A stretch of DNA of 64,000 nt from positions 46,252-110,251 of the forward strand of contig JAHBMJ010000001.1 of NCBI GenBank assembly GCA_018398765.1, written 5' to 3'. This DNA comes from Chromera velia (lineage: Eukaryota > Sar > Chromeraceae). The translations under genes were made by a program, and so were the position numbers. The stretch's first letter is position 1; the number at the start of each line of letters is the position of its first letter. This document shows, one piece after another, positions 23,701-34,800 of the stretch. The notes beneath the pieces are model-generated. The model was given only the letters and a program-made list of their open reading frames with translations, made no database searches and was not told the DNA's origin.

Positions 23701-25456
23701 TCTTCCCGTTGTGGTACACAAAGAGGCCAAAGTCCAACAGAGCCCCGAAGGCACGCTCCCCCCCCACGATCACATTGGCTTCCGTCATGTTCCACGCTCT
23801 CGGTCGGAACATCAGCACATTCTCACACCGTCTCCTCCTTCCGTCTCCCCCCACCCTCTGCGGCCGTCCCTTCACACCCTCCCTTGGGGCTTCCAGACAA
23901 TCGTCCAGACGGTCCCGTGAGGCCATCCAGATGTTGAAGTGACCTACAAGGACGTTCCTCCACGTCGGACAACAACCATCGTCAAAATCGACCTGCAAAA
24001 CCAAAAGAGAAAGGAATTTTGATCGACCTCCCGAATCAGAAAGACGACATCGAATAACAACAGAAAAGAAGGGTTACACTCCAACCACACTACAAACATG
24101 GTATCACGTTTCAGTCCAACTACCCTGTCTGATCTCAACTACCCTCTCTCCTTACCTGTGTCCCGCTGGCTTCTCTGCAGCTGAGTGCCCTCTGGAGACG
24201 CGCACCGTCAGAAGGATCAACGTCTCCCAGGTCCACTCGGCGGTCCCTCAGGGCGGGGGGGGGAGCCGCGACCTTCCATGAGGGATCATTCCTGCATTCA
24301 TGCAGGGGAACAAGGAGACAAAGGGAACAGACAAGAAAATGCAGAGAGAGATAAGCAGAGAGACGAACAGGTCGACAGATATGCAGCCAAACGGGTCGGG
24401 ACGTGACAGAGAAGAAGGTAGAGACAGGGAGCCTAGGCTGGCTTCGCCTTTGTGGGTGGACACCGTGCAACAAGGAAATGACCCAATGGAAGTTCCCTAA
24501 GGTCAATCATGTGCTCACTCACTCCCCCACTCACTCACTCACTCACTCACTCACTCACTCACTCACCCACTCACTCACTCACTCACCCACTCACCCACTC
24601 ACTCACTCACTCACTCACCCACTCACTCCCTCACTCACTCACTCACCGGATGTGTGCAGTCTCTGCCTTGAATTCCAGAGGGCAGGTCCCTTGCTGTAGT
24701 TGCTGCATGCAGAATCACTCACATGGACAAAGGGCAGGGATTGTGTTCGAGCTAAGAGAAGTATAGAAGGTGACTGCTTGCAAGGCATGAGAAAACAGGA
24801 GCTCTTGAGAGAGAATCACGAATAGATGGCAGACTGAACTTGAATCAAAGCACTGCACAAGTTGATATCACGACCGCCGACTATGCGAAGCGCAGAGCAG
24901 AACACGGCAGCATCAGAGGAATCAGGAGAAAGAGAAAGACAGAAATGGACAGCGAAGCACTTCGAGAGACAGAGTCATTGACAAGAACAGGAGGCAGACT
25001 GAAGCATTATACAGAGTCAGAGCCAAGGGCAAAGTGTAAAGAGGCTTCGAGACAGGCAAGCATCCCCGATGAAGGCCCCCTAGCACTTCGACGAATCAGA
25101 GAGGCTCATCCCGCCTGGCTGACCTGCCACCTTGCCGCTCTGTCCAGACGGAATACCTGGTCTAGTTCTTCCCTGAACTTTTCAGTGAGTACTCCGAGAA
25201 AGTGCAGTGCGTCTGGGGAGAACACAGTCGCACAGATGGACTCGTACCCCTCAGGCACGTTCAGAACTTCCACTGAGAGGGGCATCGCGCTTGGATGTTG
25301 GAGGAGAAAGAGGGCTGGTGAGGCAGGAGAGACAGATTCTGGTCTAGGCGTCTCCAGTATAGGAGAGGCAAAGAAGAATCTTGCAGACGCAAAAGAAAGC
25401 AGTCTGCAGCACCACGCTTGCAAAGAAGTGGAAGCTTCTTTAGACAATCGCCTCAA
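19303..25456 (-). CDS. Malate synthase, peroxisomal (SKL C terminus)
   Basis: Condenses glyoxylate with acetyl-CoA to malate in the glyoxylate cycle. Eleven exons in unbroken phase: 25285 (or 25456)-25124, 24702-24647, 24291-24156, 23992-23657, 23338-23043, 22660-22504, 22115-21994, 21359-21289, 20890-20787, 20245-20049 and 19537-19303. Family landmarks in order: NDPSWKVAAPPPALRDRRVD; VDFDDGCCPTWRN; VLMFRPRAWNM (conserved Arg); VLVES (Glu) and HSAGLNCGLWDY; VVETCHRRGATATGGM; LTKNARVGVKFIEAWL; TVEDSATAEISRTQIW (conserved Asp). The protein ends in SKL-stop, a canonical PTS1. From the ATG at 25285 it is 623 aa; the in-frame ATG at 25456 adds 57 residues beginning MRRLSKEASTSLQ, and the choice is open. 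Two exons are very short (56 and 71 bp). Intron 2 starts with a long (GTGA)n array. It lies head to head with the TAF10-like gene. Confidence 0.93.
20527..20757. repeat. (ACAG)n / (CTGA)n / (CTGG)n compound microsatellite
   Basis: Tetranucleotides ACAG, then CTGA, then GGCT, then GAAA and CA, inside malate synthase intron 9. Open frames here (repeated SVSLSVCLS or ASQPASQP) are artefacts. Confidence 0.93.
20940..21100. repeat. (CA)n, (CACAA)n and (CACTGA)n microsatellites
   Basis: CA-rich simple repeats within malate synthase intron 8. Confidence 0.9.
24510..24646 (-). repeat. (GTGA)n array starting at a splice donor
   Basis: On the minus strand, malate synthase intron 2 starts directly with GTGAGTGAGTGAG and continues as (GTGA)n with GTGG variants for about 135 bp. 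The repeat is in register with the donor dinucleotide at 24646-24645. Confidence 0.9.
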
Positions 25457-26097
25457 GATTCATGCACAGGAGATGCATGAGGTGGCCTGGTGGCGAGCTC
25501 TGAAACTGAAGGAGTAAGTGGAGTTGTCAAGGAGACGGCTCATGCAGTAAAGCTTCAATTTCGCTTTCCGGGACTTGCATGCTTTGCGGCATGCACATGC
25601 ATGCATGGGCCGTCTCTGCATGCACTTCGCCGTCTCAGTCTGACTTTGTCATCCGTCTACTTTCCGTCGGAACTGCTCTTCAATGCGATCGTCAGACACA
25701 GCGGCACAGCCCAAGTTCCACTGTCGTGCTCCCACCCACCACTTTCCACTTTCCATTGACTCCCGCAGAGTGCACGAGTTTCATTCAACAGTGGTGCTTC
25801 TGCTTCGGGCCTCTCTTCAGAACCTGGCTGAATCGCATGAACTTCGTCAGAGACGGAAGTCTGGCAGTGGAGCACTAGCTTCTTCGTGCTATACAGGCCT
25901 AAAGAGGCCGAACCAGTGCTCAGTTCTAGGAGCGTCCGGGAATCGTGAAATCTGTGCGGAGACAAGGGCCGAGGCAAACTGGTGACATTTACAGTTGGGG
26001 CACTCTGGGATTTTTGTGTGTAGACTTCGGAACAGATCTCTTCTTTTGCTGCCTGCCTTTGTCTCTCTGTTTTGACTTGACATTCCCGCTCGAGAAA
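25457..26097. promoter_or_regulatory. Divergent intergenic region of malate synthase and TAF10-like gene
   Basis: About 640 bp between the two divergent starts (about 810 bp if malate synthase starts at 25285). It contains a TGCATGCATG-type palindrome cluster around 25597-25625. No TATA box or other element can be assigned with confidence. Confidence 0.4.
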
Positions 26098-26966
26098 ATG
26101 ATTGAAGACGGAGAAGACGACAGCGTGATGGACCCCCGCGTGCTCGAGCAGGAGAGGGAGAAGTGGACGAGGGAGTGGAACTCTGGCCTGAGGGACCTTC
26201 TGCAGGAAATGAGAAGCGTAGACCCCCCAGTCAGTCAGTCAGCCAGCCGGTCAGCTCGTTCTATCAATCTGCTGCCTTCCCCTATGCTTTTCCTCTCTAC
26301 CTCCTACCCGTGGTGTGAAAGGTGGTGAGCTCAGAGGCAGTCACTACACCCTCGCTGAGAGCTCTTTACTAAGGTGGAGATGGAAAAGAAAAGAAGGGAA
26401 GGAACCGTAGTGGACTAAAAGGGGCATTACCATTTTCTGTGTTCTGTTCTGGTCTGTGTCTGCACTTTCAATGCCTTTCTTCTTTTTCTTCTTCGTCTTC
26501 TTCTGTTTGCAGTTCCCTCTGCCCCTGGTCCGGTTCCTCTTGGAGAAGTCTGGGTGTCCGATCGAGGGGGAGGACAGAGAGAGTCAAAACGTGTCAGTCA
26601 GTCAGTCAGGCAGGCAGACAGGCAGTCAGTTAGTCAATTAGTCAGTTAGGCAGGCAGGCAGGCAGGCAGGCAGTCAGTCTGTCTGTCAGTCAGGCAGGCA
26701 GGCACTTAGTCAGGCAGGCAGGCAGGCAGGCTGGCAGGCAGTTAGGCAGTCAGTCAGGCAGTCAGTCAGTCTGTCTGTCAGTCAGGCAGGCAGGCACTTA
26801 GTCAGGCAGGCAGGCAGGCAGGCTGGCAGGCAGTTAGGCGGTTAGTCGGTTAGTCAGTTAGTCAGTTAGTTAGTCAGTTAGTCCGTTAGTCAGTTAGTCA
26901 GTCAGTCAGTTAGTTAGTTAGTCAGTCAGTCAGTCAGGCAGGCAGGCAGGCAGGCAGGCAGTCAGT

Positions 26967-27011
<45 letters not shown>

Positions 27012-29747
27012 AAGCGGGAAAGTGAGAAAGAACGAAGAGTGCAAAAAGGGAGAAAAAACGGCCGAAGAGGACTGCAAATCGTGCGGCGCTCCTCAAGGCT
27101 TTGACTTTCGAGAAGGAGACGGTACACTTCAATCGTGTCGTCTCCTTTATTTTCTCCATTGCCCTCTGTCTGTCTTTTGTCTCCTACTGCCTCTCCTGCT
27201 GTTGTCACCACGGAAGGATGCCCTTTCAAGTCATCCTTCTCTCTCCTTGATTCTCTCTGTCTCTTTCAGGCAACTCTACGTTTCTGCCGCAACAGAAGAT
27301 TTGGTGCACGCATTTACTTTCATACAGAAATTGATTCTCTCTGTCTCTTTCAGGCAACTCTACGTTTCTGCCGCAACAGAAGATTTGGTGCACGCATTTA
27401 CTTTCATACATAAATTGATTCTCTCTCTCTCTTCAGGCAACTCTACGTTTCTGCCGCAACAGAAGATTTGGTGCACGCATTTACTTTCATACATAAATTG
27501 ATTCTCTCTCTCTCTTCAGGCAACTCTACGTTTCTGCCGCAACAGAAGATTTGGTGCACGAGGTCAGTCGGCCTGCCTGCCGCGGTTTTCTTTTTCTGTC
27601 TGGGTCTTTTTCTGAAAGACGTCTGAGTGCACTTACGCTGCGGTTACGGTCAGTTGGATTCAGTTGGGTTGCGTTGGGGTGCACTTAGGGTTCACGTAGG
27701 GTCAGTTAGGGTTCACGTAGGGTCAGTTAGGGTTCACGTAGGGTCAGTTAGGGTTAGTTAGGGTTCACGTAGGGTCAGTTAGGGTTAGTTAGGGTTCACG
27801 TAGGGTCAGTTAGGGTTCACGTAGGGTCAGTTAGGGTTAGTTAGGGTTCACGTAGGGTCAGTTAGGGTTAGTTAGGGTTCACGTAGGGTCAGTTAGGGTT
27901 CACGTAGGGTCAGTTAGGGTTCACGTAGGGTCAGTTAGGGTTCACGTAGGGTTAGTTAGGGTTCAGTTAGGGTCAGTTAGAGTTCACGTAGGGTCAGTTG
28001 GGGTTCACGTAGGGTCAGTTAGGGTTCACGTAGGGTCAGTTAGGGTTCACGTAGGGTTAGTTAGGGTTCAGTTAGGGTCAGTTAGAGTTCACGTAGGGTC
28101 AGTTGGGGTTCACGTGGGGTCAGTTAGGGTTCAGTTAGGGTTAGTTAGGGTCAGTTAGGGTTCACGTAGGGTCAGTTAGGGTTAGTTAGGGTTCACGTAG
28201 GGTCAGTTAGGGTTCAGTTAGGGTTCACGTAGGGTCAGTTAGGGTTCCCGTAGGGTCAGTTAGGGTTCACATAGGGTCAGTTAGGGTTCACGTAGGGTCA
28301 GTTAGGGTCAGTTAGAGTTCACGTAGGGTCAGTTACGGTTCACGTAGGGTTAGTTAGGGTTCAGTTAGGGTCAGTTGGGGTTCACGTAGGGTCAGTTAGG
28401 GTTCACGTAGGGTTAGTTAGGATTCAGGTGGGGTCAATTAGGGTTCCCGTAGGGTCAGTTGGGGTCAGTTAGGGTTAGTTAGGGTTCTGTTAGGGTTAGT
28501 TAGGGTCAGTTAGGGTTCTGTTAGGGTCAGGTAGGGTTCAGTTAGGGTGAGGTAGGGTCAGTTAGGGTTCACGTAGGGTCAGTTAGGGTTCCCGTAGGGT
28601 CAGTTAGGGTTCACGTAGGGTCAGTTAGGGTTCAGTTAGGGTCAGTTAGGGTTCACGTAGGGTCAGTTAGCGTTCACGTAGGGTCAGTTAGGGTTCACGT
28701 AGGGTCAGTTAGGGTTCACGTAGGGTCAGTTAGGGTCAGATAGGGTTAGTTAGGGTTCACGTAGGGTCAGTGAGGGTTAGGTAGGGTCAGTTAGGGTTCA
28801 GTTAGGGTCAGTTAGGGTTCACGTAGGGTCAGTTAGGGTTCAGTTAGGGTTCACGTAGGGTTAGTTAGGGTTCATGTAAAGTCAGTTAGGGTTCAGTGAG
28901 GGTCAGGGTCAGTTAGGGTTCACGTAGGGTCAGTTAGGGTTCAGTTAGGGTTCACGTAGGGTTAGTTAGGGTTCAGTTTGGGTCAGTTAGGGTTCACGTA
29001 GGGTTAGTTAGGGTTCAGTTAGGGTTCAGGAGGGGCGGTTCACGTAGGGGCAGTTAGTGTTCAGTTAGGGTACAAGTTGGTCTATTTTGTCCCTCGAAAC
29101 AAGAAAGGCACATTTCGTCGAATCCGTGACACACTCAATCATTGTCCATTCCAATAAGCTCCGTCTTCCTTCGTCACCTTCTCCATTGTATTGCCTCCTT
29201 CATGTCGTGCAGATTGTGGGGGCTGCAAAGGACTTCAATGCTCTGAAGATGGAGACCAGAGGTCATACGGGGGTCAGTTACTGCGGCACGTTTTGTCTTT
29301 TGCGTGGATGTCCTGAGAAAGAGAAGTCGAGGGAAGAAATAAAATGACCTCACATGTTAGAATGGAGCACGGATGTTATTTGGATGTGTGGGGAGGGAGA
29401 CCGAGTGCAAAAAGAGGGCGAAGGAAAGCAACAAATGACTGATTGTGTGACTGGCCGAATGGATAAAGGAATGCATCAATGCATGGATGAATCTAGAATA
29501 GCACAAAGCGCAAAAACCCAGAAAGTCTCTTTACAAATGCTTCTGGAGGAAAGTGAATGTGAGAGAGAGAGAGTAGAGGAGGGTGAGAGACAGCGAAGGT
29601 GAGACAAAGGAGACCGGTCAAAATCTCTCACGCGCGTGTGTTTAGATCTCTCACTGACTTTTGTTTGTGTGCGAGTAGAGACATCATTCAAGTCTTTCCT
29701 AGCTGGATGGCTTCGGTCTCGTTATTCCACAACGGTGTGTGCGTGTT

Positions 29748-29786
<39 letters not shown>

Positions 29787-29843
29787 GTGCGTGTGTGTGC
29801 GTGTGTGTGTGTGTGTGTGTGCGTGTGTGTGTGCGTGTGTGCG

Positions 29844-29907
<64 letters not shown>

Positions 29908-30011
29908 NNNNNNNNNNNNNNNNNNNNNNNNNNNNNNNNNNNNNNNNNNNNNNNNNNNNNNNNNNNNNNNNNNNNNNNNNNNNNNNNNNNNNNNNNNNNN
30001 NNNNNGTGTGT

Positions 30012-30065
<54 letters not shown>

Positions 30066-30089
30066 GTATACGTCTGTGTGTGAGTGTAT

Positions 30090-30125
<36 letters not shown>

Positions 30126-30524
30126 GAGGTTTCCAAGCTAACGGTCGATGACGTGCGTGTGGCTCTCGAAGTCGGTCCATCATCTTCTCTTTTGTTTCCG
30201 ATGGTTCTACCTTGCGGTGAAGACCAAGCGAATGCGCTTCTTGCAAGCACGCGCACTCCTGAATGTTCTGTCTGCTGGTCTATCTGGTTTCTTTTCTCCC
30301 TAACATCGGCGACTGCCTCTGGTTGTGCGCTTCGGCCGCCTCTAATCTTCGACGCCTTTTCGGTCGACCCGCTTCTTCTCTTCCCTGTCGCTTCGATCGA
30401 TCTGTCCCTGCAGGAGACGCTCGGCCTTCTGATCCGCAAGTCGTCAGTGTTTCAGCCTTCTGCCCCACAACAACCACTGCACAGCGGAGGAGAAGGTGGT
30501 GCAAAGCGAATGAGACCAGGATGA
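26098..30524 (+). CDS. TAF10-like histone-fold protein (TFIID/SAGA subunit)
   Basis: TAF10 is a histone-fold subunit shared by TFIID and SAGA-type complexes in the nucleus. Six exons in consistent phase: 26098-26229, 26513-26592, 27520-27562, 29213-29272, 30126-30170 and 30414-30524, giving 156 aa. After an acidic N-terminal helix, the core reads [53 protein letters not shown] and [11 protein letters not shown]. This follows the order of TAF10 (PDAVTGYYLxRAG; LISLAAQKFISDIANDA; YTLTMEDLTPALSEYG). It ends in a Gly/Arg tail. A TAF9-like identity is the main alternative, since VDDVRVAL also resembles that family. All five introns start GTCAGT or GTCGGT; they hold a (GTCA/GGCA)n array, a telomere-like minisatellite and a (GT)n run with an assembly gap. 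Exon 3 has three upstream decoy copies. Confidence 0.78.
26593..27010 (+). repeat. (GTCA)n/(GGCA)n/(GTTA)n array starting at a splice donor
   Basis: About 415 bp of tetranucleotides beginning exactly at the donor of TAF10-like intron 2 (GTCAGTCAGTCAGGCAGGC). Later parts include GTTA and CTGT variants and a duplicated higher-order block at about 26640-26720 and 26750-26830. Confidence 0.93.
27270..27562 (+). repeat. Four tandem copies of an exon with its 3' splice site
   Basis: The 40-odd bp exon start GCAACTCTACGTTTCTGCCG... together with its upstream TTGATTCTCTC...TTCAG acceptor occurs at 27270, 27354, 27437 and 27520 (period 84, 83, 83). Only the last copy continues as GAG before a donor (GTCAGT). 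The first three diverge after TTGGTGCACG into CATTTACTTTCATACA. All four acceptors look usable. Confidence 0.9.
27660..29075 (+). repeat. 21-bp telomere-like minisatellite
   Basis: About 1.4 kb of a 21-bp unit made of TTAGGGTTCAC plus GTAGGGTCAG, with shorter variants (GTTAGGGTTA, GTTAGGGTCA). It fills most of TAF10-like intron 3. Each unit contains TTAGGG and GTAGGG hexamers but is not a pure telomeric repeat. Confidence 0.93.
29733..30122 (+). repeat. (GT)n microsatellite spanning a sequence gap
   Basis: GT/GC dinucleotides from about 29733 to the TGCAG acceptor at 30121-30125, interrupted by unknown bases. It forms most of TAF10-like intron 4. Confidence 0.95.
29908..30005. other. Assembly gap (98 N)
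   Basis: Run of N inside the (GT)n tract. The true repeat length is therefore unknown; the flanking exons are unaffected. Confidence 0.99.
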
Positions 30525-31807
30525 TCGATTCTCTCGAGTCCAAACGGCTGAGACTGATTGAAGGACCCGATTAAATTCGGATTAATTTATTTAACACTTT
30601 AAAGTTGTGGATCAGTAGCCGGTTTTTCAGTAAATCTGCTCTAATTTTCCGTGTTATTTAGATTGAATATGATAGTATATGTTTATCAAGTGGTAGTATT
30701 GATAATTAAACTTCATACAATTTAATTGAATTTAATATTGAAAAAATGTTGATGTATAGTTGATTGTATAGCTTATTTTGTCTGTGTATATATTTAATTT
30801 GCTAGTACTACAACTTTTAGGCGTCTGCTATTTAAAAATCCAAGTTTCTCATCGTCAAGACGCGGGCCACCGCCGATGCATACAAGTAACAGTGAAACTT
30901 TCTTCAACTATGTTATCTAGTAAGTTATTCAAGTCACTAATATTCTTGCTAGGTCTTTCTATCAATTAAAAACGTATTGAGTCGATCTGTCTAACGCTAA
31001 ACGCGAGACACCTTATACAAAGGCTACTAGCGATGGCACATGCTAGAGCAGATGATCTAGCAGACGATGATGATGATGATAACTGAGAACATTTCACTGG
31101 CTTACTAGTTACCAGGCTAAGGTATAACTGCCTACAACCGTACAACGTTTTTATACCATATTACTATTGTAAATCAAATAACCACCCTTTTCTTTTAAAT
31201 CATTATATCTAAATTACGAAAATACTAAGTAGTGAGTACGATATCATATGATTAAAGAAATACGCTAACAGCCATGCATCCTATGATAATTAGCACCGGT
31301 TGCTCACACGCGAACTTGAGCGAGCATGCATGCACTTTAACTACGTGCTGTGTAACCTAGTGTGTAACGTGAAGTGGAACGAAGGGGTGGGGACTGGGCA
31401 TACTTGACATCAATTGCATGCGGCCCTATGATGCGGGTGAGTATGAATTAACGAACGATCGTTCATGACATCAGGAAATGAATAAAAGCTGCATGGCACC
31501 AAATTGCATTATGAATCGATCAGACTGTATAGCGTGATCCAATCGAAGGACTTCAGATCGATCGAAGTGTAAACTTTGGAGCTCGGGAAAGTCTGCACCG
31601 CGGCTCCTAAACTTGGAGAGGCAATGGATGACTCTGGATGCATGCACGAGCAAGTTCTGCTTGCGATCACTCCATCAATCAATCGAGGTCGAACACTCCA
31701 TTTCCTTCCTTTCCAGATTGTGCTGGTTCCCATTGCCACGCATCTTCTCTTGCACATGTGCACGCACAGAATACGTGGAGGGAGTAGTTGGAGTTTAGCT
31801 CGGTCAG
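30525..31807. other. AT-rich convergent intergenic island
   Basis: Gene-free between the TAF10-like stop and the stop of the secreted-protein gene. AT-rich from about 30570 to 31300. It contains one copy of a dispersed repeat (about 30990-31090, TAACGCTAAACGC...CTAGCGATGGC...GATGATGATGATAAC) that is found again in inverted orientation at about 42776-42840. Confidence 0.55.
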
Positions 31808-34800
31808 CTATGCGTTGTAGTACTCAGCCATGCCCTGCGAGCCGACGTTCTGGAAGTGGAGGTGGGGTGTGAAGTCGCCGACGTCGCAGGGGCAGCTGAC
31901 AAAGTAGTCGACCTGCATGCCGGAAGGGGAGGGGGGACGAGAGAGGGAAGGAGGGAGTGAGTGAGGTGGATGAATGAATTTGTATGATGCATAGGGGAGA
32001 CTGCGCATTTCGAAACGTGGCCATCTTGGTCTTGTGCAGAAGAAGAAGAAGGGAGACTGCATGCACAAGATCAAGAAGATCCTCGGAGAACAAACGAATC
32101 AGTGAGTGAGGCAATGAGTGCGCAGGGCAGTGTGTGTGAGTTTGCGCGCGAGGGTGTGCGAGCAAGTAAATAGACATGCGAATAAACACGCGGAGAGAGG
32201 CAACTACTTCCTCTGCTTAGAGACGTACCTTGAGTGCGGGTCTATTGGAGAGTGCGGGTACGGAGTCTGTGTAGATGAACTTCTTGGCGAACATCTCCTC
32301 CTGGTCCTCTATCTTCTCACTGGCCATGTGGTAGAGCAATTTGACCATCTTCTTCTCTTGAGCGTCCAACTCGGACTTAGACTGCTTGCCCCCACTCTCC
32401 AGCCACTTCGCGAAGGTCTTCTTGCGCAGGCCCACGTTGTACCTGTACGAGGCCCTCGTGCTCGCCTCAGCACTCGCGGGGGGGTCCACCTGAAATGGGG
32501 CAGAAGGGGAAGGGGGGGAGTGCAGAGAAATCCATACTGGATGCATCGGAATGAAGGCAGGGAGCGATCGATCGGCACATTGGTGTTCTTCGTTCAGGCT
32601 TGGTCGAGAATTGACTCTGCGTGTCTCTCCAAAATTTATTCTCTTCTCTCTCTGTGCTTTGACAGATGATGCCACCTGCCTGCCTGATTGACTGCCTGAC
32701 TGACTGACCTGATAGACGACATGGTTGTTGCTGAGTTGGAAGAAGGACTCCCTCAGTTGCTCCTCCCCTCCGTCCTCGAGTGCGCTCTCGATTGCTGCTG
32801 CGGTCTTTCTTGCCATGCAGGTGCCTGTCTTCTTGACCAGTGTGGTCTTCTTCCTGCCCTTCTCGTCCACCTTCACCTCAGGCACTTTGTAGTCCGACTG
32901 GAGGAACGGATACTTCCTCTCCTTGATCGAGTGGAACAAGTCGGTCCTGCATTTTATACGCGAAAGAAAGAAAGAAAAATGGTATCAGAAATGGCAGAGA
33001 AAAAGGCTCATGGGGAAAGACAGAGTCAAAGAAAGGGAGGGAGCAGAACACCATCGAGAATAGTTCGGACAGAGGTGGTTGCAGTCACAGCAAAATGCGC
33101 AAAGACGGCCCTTACGGAATTTCAGGGAGCGTGTGTGTATGCAACAGTATGATGAAATCGGAATTACTTTTCATCAGATGTGTGACTCATCAGATGCACA
33201 CTCACTCACCTGGTCACGTTCAGTCTCACATGGCACCCGTGCTCGTCCTTCACGGCAACGACGCACTTCACACATCCAGTGGCGTCGTCGAGGGTCTTGC
33301 ACTCAGGCTCCGTCTCGGGGGACAGCCTGCACGCAAGGGCACAGATCAGAGAACTTTTTACGGCCACGAGCCACTCCAGTCCATACACAAACATACAAGG
33401 GAGATTGGAGAAAGAATCCATTCGTTCAGTCCTTCCTGTTTCTACTCACTAGGAGTGAGGAAAGGAGGAAAAGATACGAAGCCGCTGGTGCGTCTGGTTC
33501 CTTTCCCTACCTGACTAACTGACTAACAACTAAGGTATGTACCTGTTGATATTCTGACTGACTTTCCGAGCCACTTCTCGTATGCCCTGGGGTTTCTGAA
33601 GAAGTTGTCGGCGTTGCCAAATGCCTCCTCTGGGACTGTGTCCTTGGCCTTGCAGATCAACCACTTCGAGTGGGCACCCGCAACCAGGGGGGCGAAGCTG
33701 CATGCATGTACACAGGAAGGAATTAAAGAACGAAAGAGAACAGAAGAGAAGGATCGGAGAAAAACTTCTGCAGGGTATTATTCTCTTGCGAAGCTCGAAA
33801 GATCGATCTGTACAACTTAGAGAGAGATAGACAGACGGACTTGATCTTCTTGCAGCTTGATCCGCAGACTGCTGTATAAATAGGCAGACATAAAGAAACC
33901 GCAGGTAAAAAAGCGATAGCCGGCCTGCCTGTCTGCCTCTCTGACAGAGTCACTAACTGACTGTTTGTATTTCTTCTCGACGTAGGCCTCCTTCTTTGCG
34001 TCGACGTCGACGACCTCGGTGGCCTTCTCCTGCAAAGCAATAGAACCAGGGGGCGGGATGTGCGTTCGGCAAGTCAATCAATCTAATTAGAGAGCCAATC
34101 AGCGAAACAGCCAAGTTGTGTCCACGTGTATGCATGCATAGGTACCAAGGGGGGGTTATCTGAAGGGTTCCGACGGTCGTGTATGTATACTACCGATCAA
34201 GTACGGAGAGAGGGATGAAAAGAATGACTTGCTGAGTGGTTTTGATCGGAGAAAGGGGTCACACCATTTATTTCAGTGTAGACTGACGCACGCACGCACG
34301 CACGTTGAGGATGTGGAGAGTGTCGTTGGCGAGCGGGTCGAGAGGGTGGAAGTACTGCTGGAATTCGCCCTTCATCGATCCCTCGAAGGCCGTGTTCATG
34401 TTCACAAAAGTCTTCATGAACTGCTCCTTCAACTCCTTCCTCAGCTGGTACTCAAAGCACCTCTCGGGTCTGAAGAGATCCTTGATCAACTCGAGCTGGT
34501 CAATCTGCAGTCATGGGCACAATCAACGTACAAAAATGGACTCACGCGAACATCGTGCAGAGGAGAAATGCGAGCAGTTGAACTTGTGGAATGGAGGGGC
34601 ACAAAACGAAATCACCCAATTTTAAATGTCCGTCCGAAAGAACTATGGAAGGAACGGAAAAAAGAAGCTCATTCTTCCGCATAACGGAACTGGAAGAAGA
34701 GCAGTTCGACTAGATCTCACTCCAGTTACATTCACCACCTCCAGCTGCTTAATTAAGCCCTTCCCGACTCACTCACCGTAGTCTTCTCGTTCCAGAACCC

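Noticed and set aside
27660-29075. Chromosome end (telomere)
   Set aside because: The TTAGGG-bearing unit is 21 bp, mixed with non-telomeric sequence, and flanked on both sides by exons of the same gene, so it is interstitial.
29599-30439. Open frames of alternating Cys-Val or Thr-His across the gap
   Set aside because: Translation of (GT)n/(CA)n and of unknown bases.
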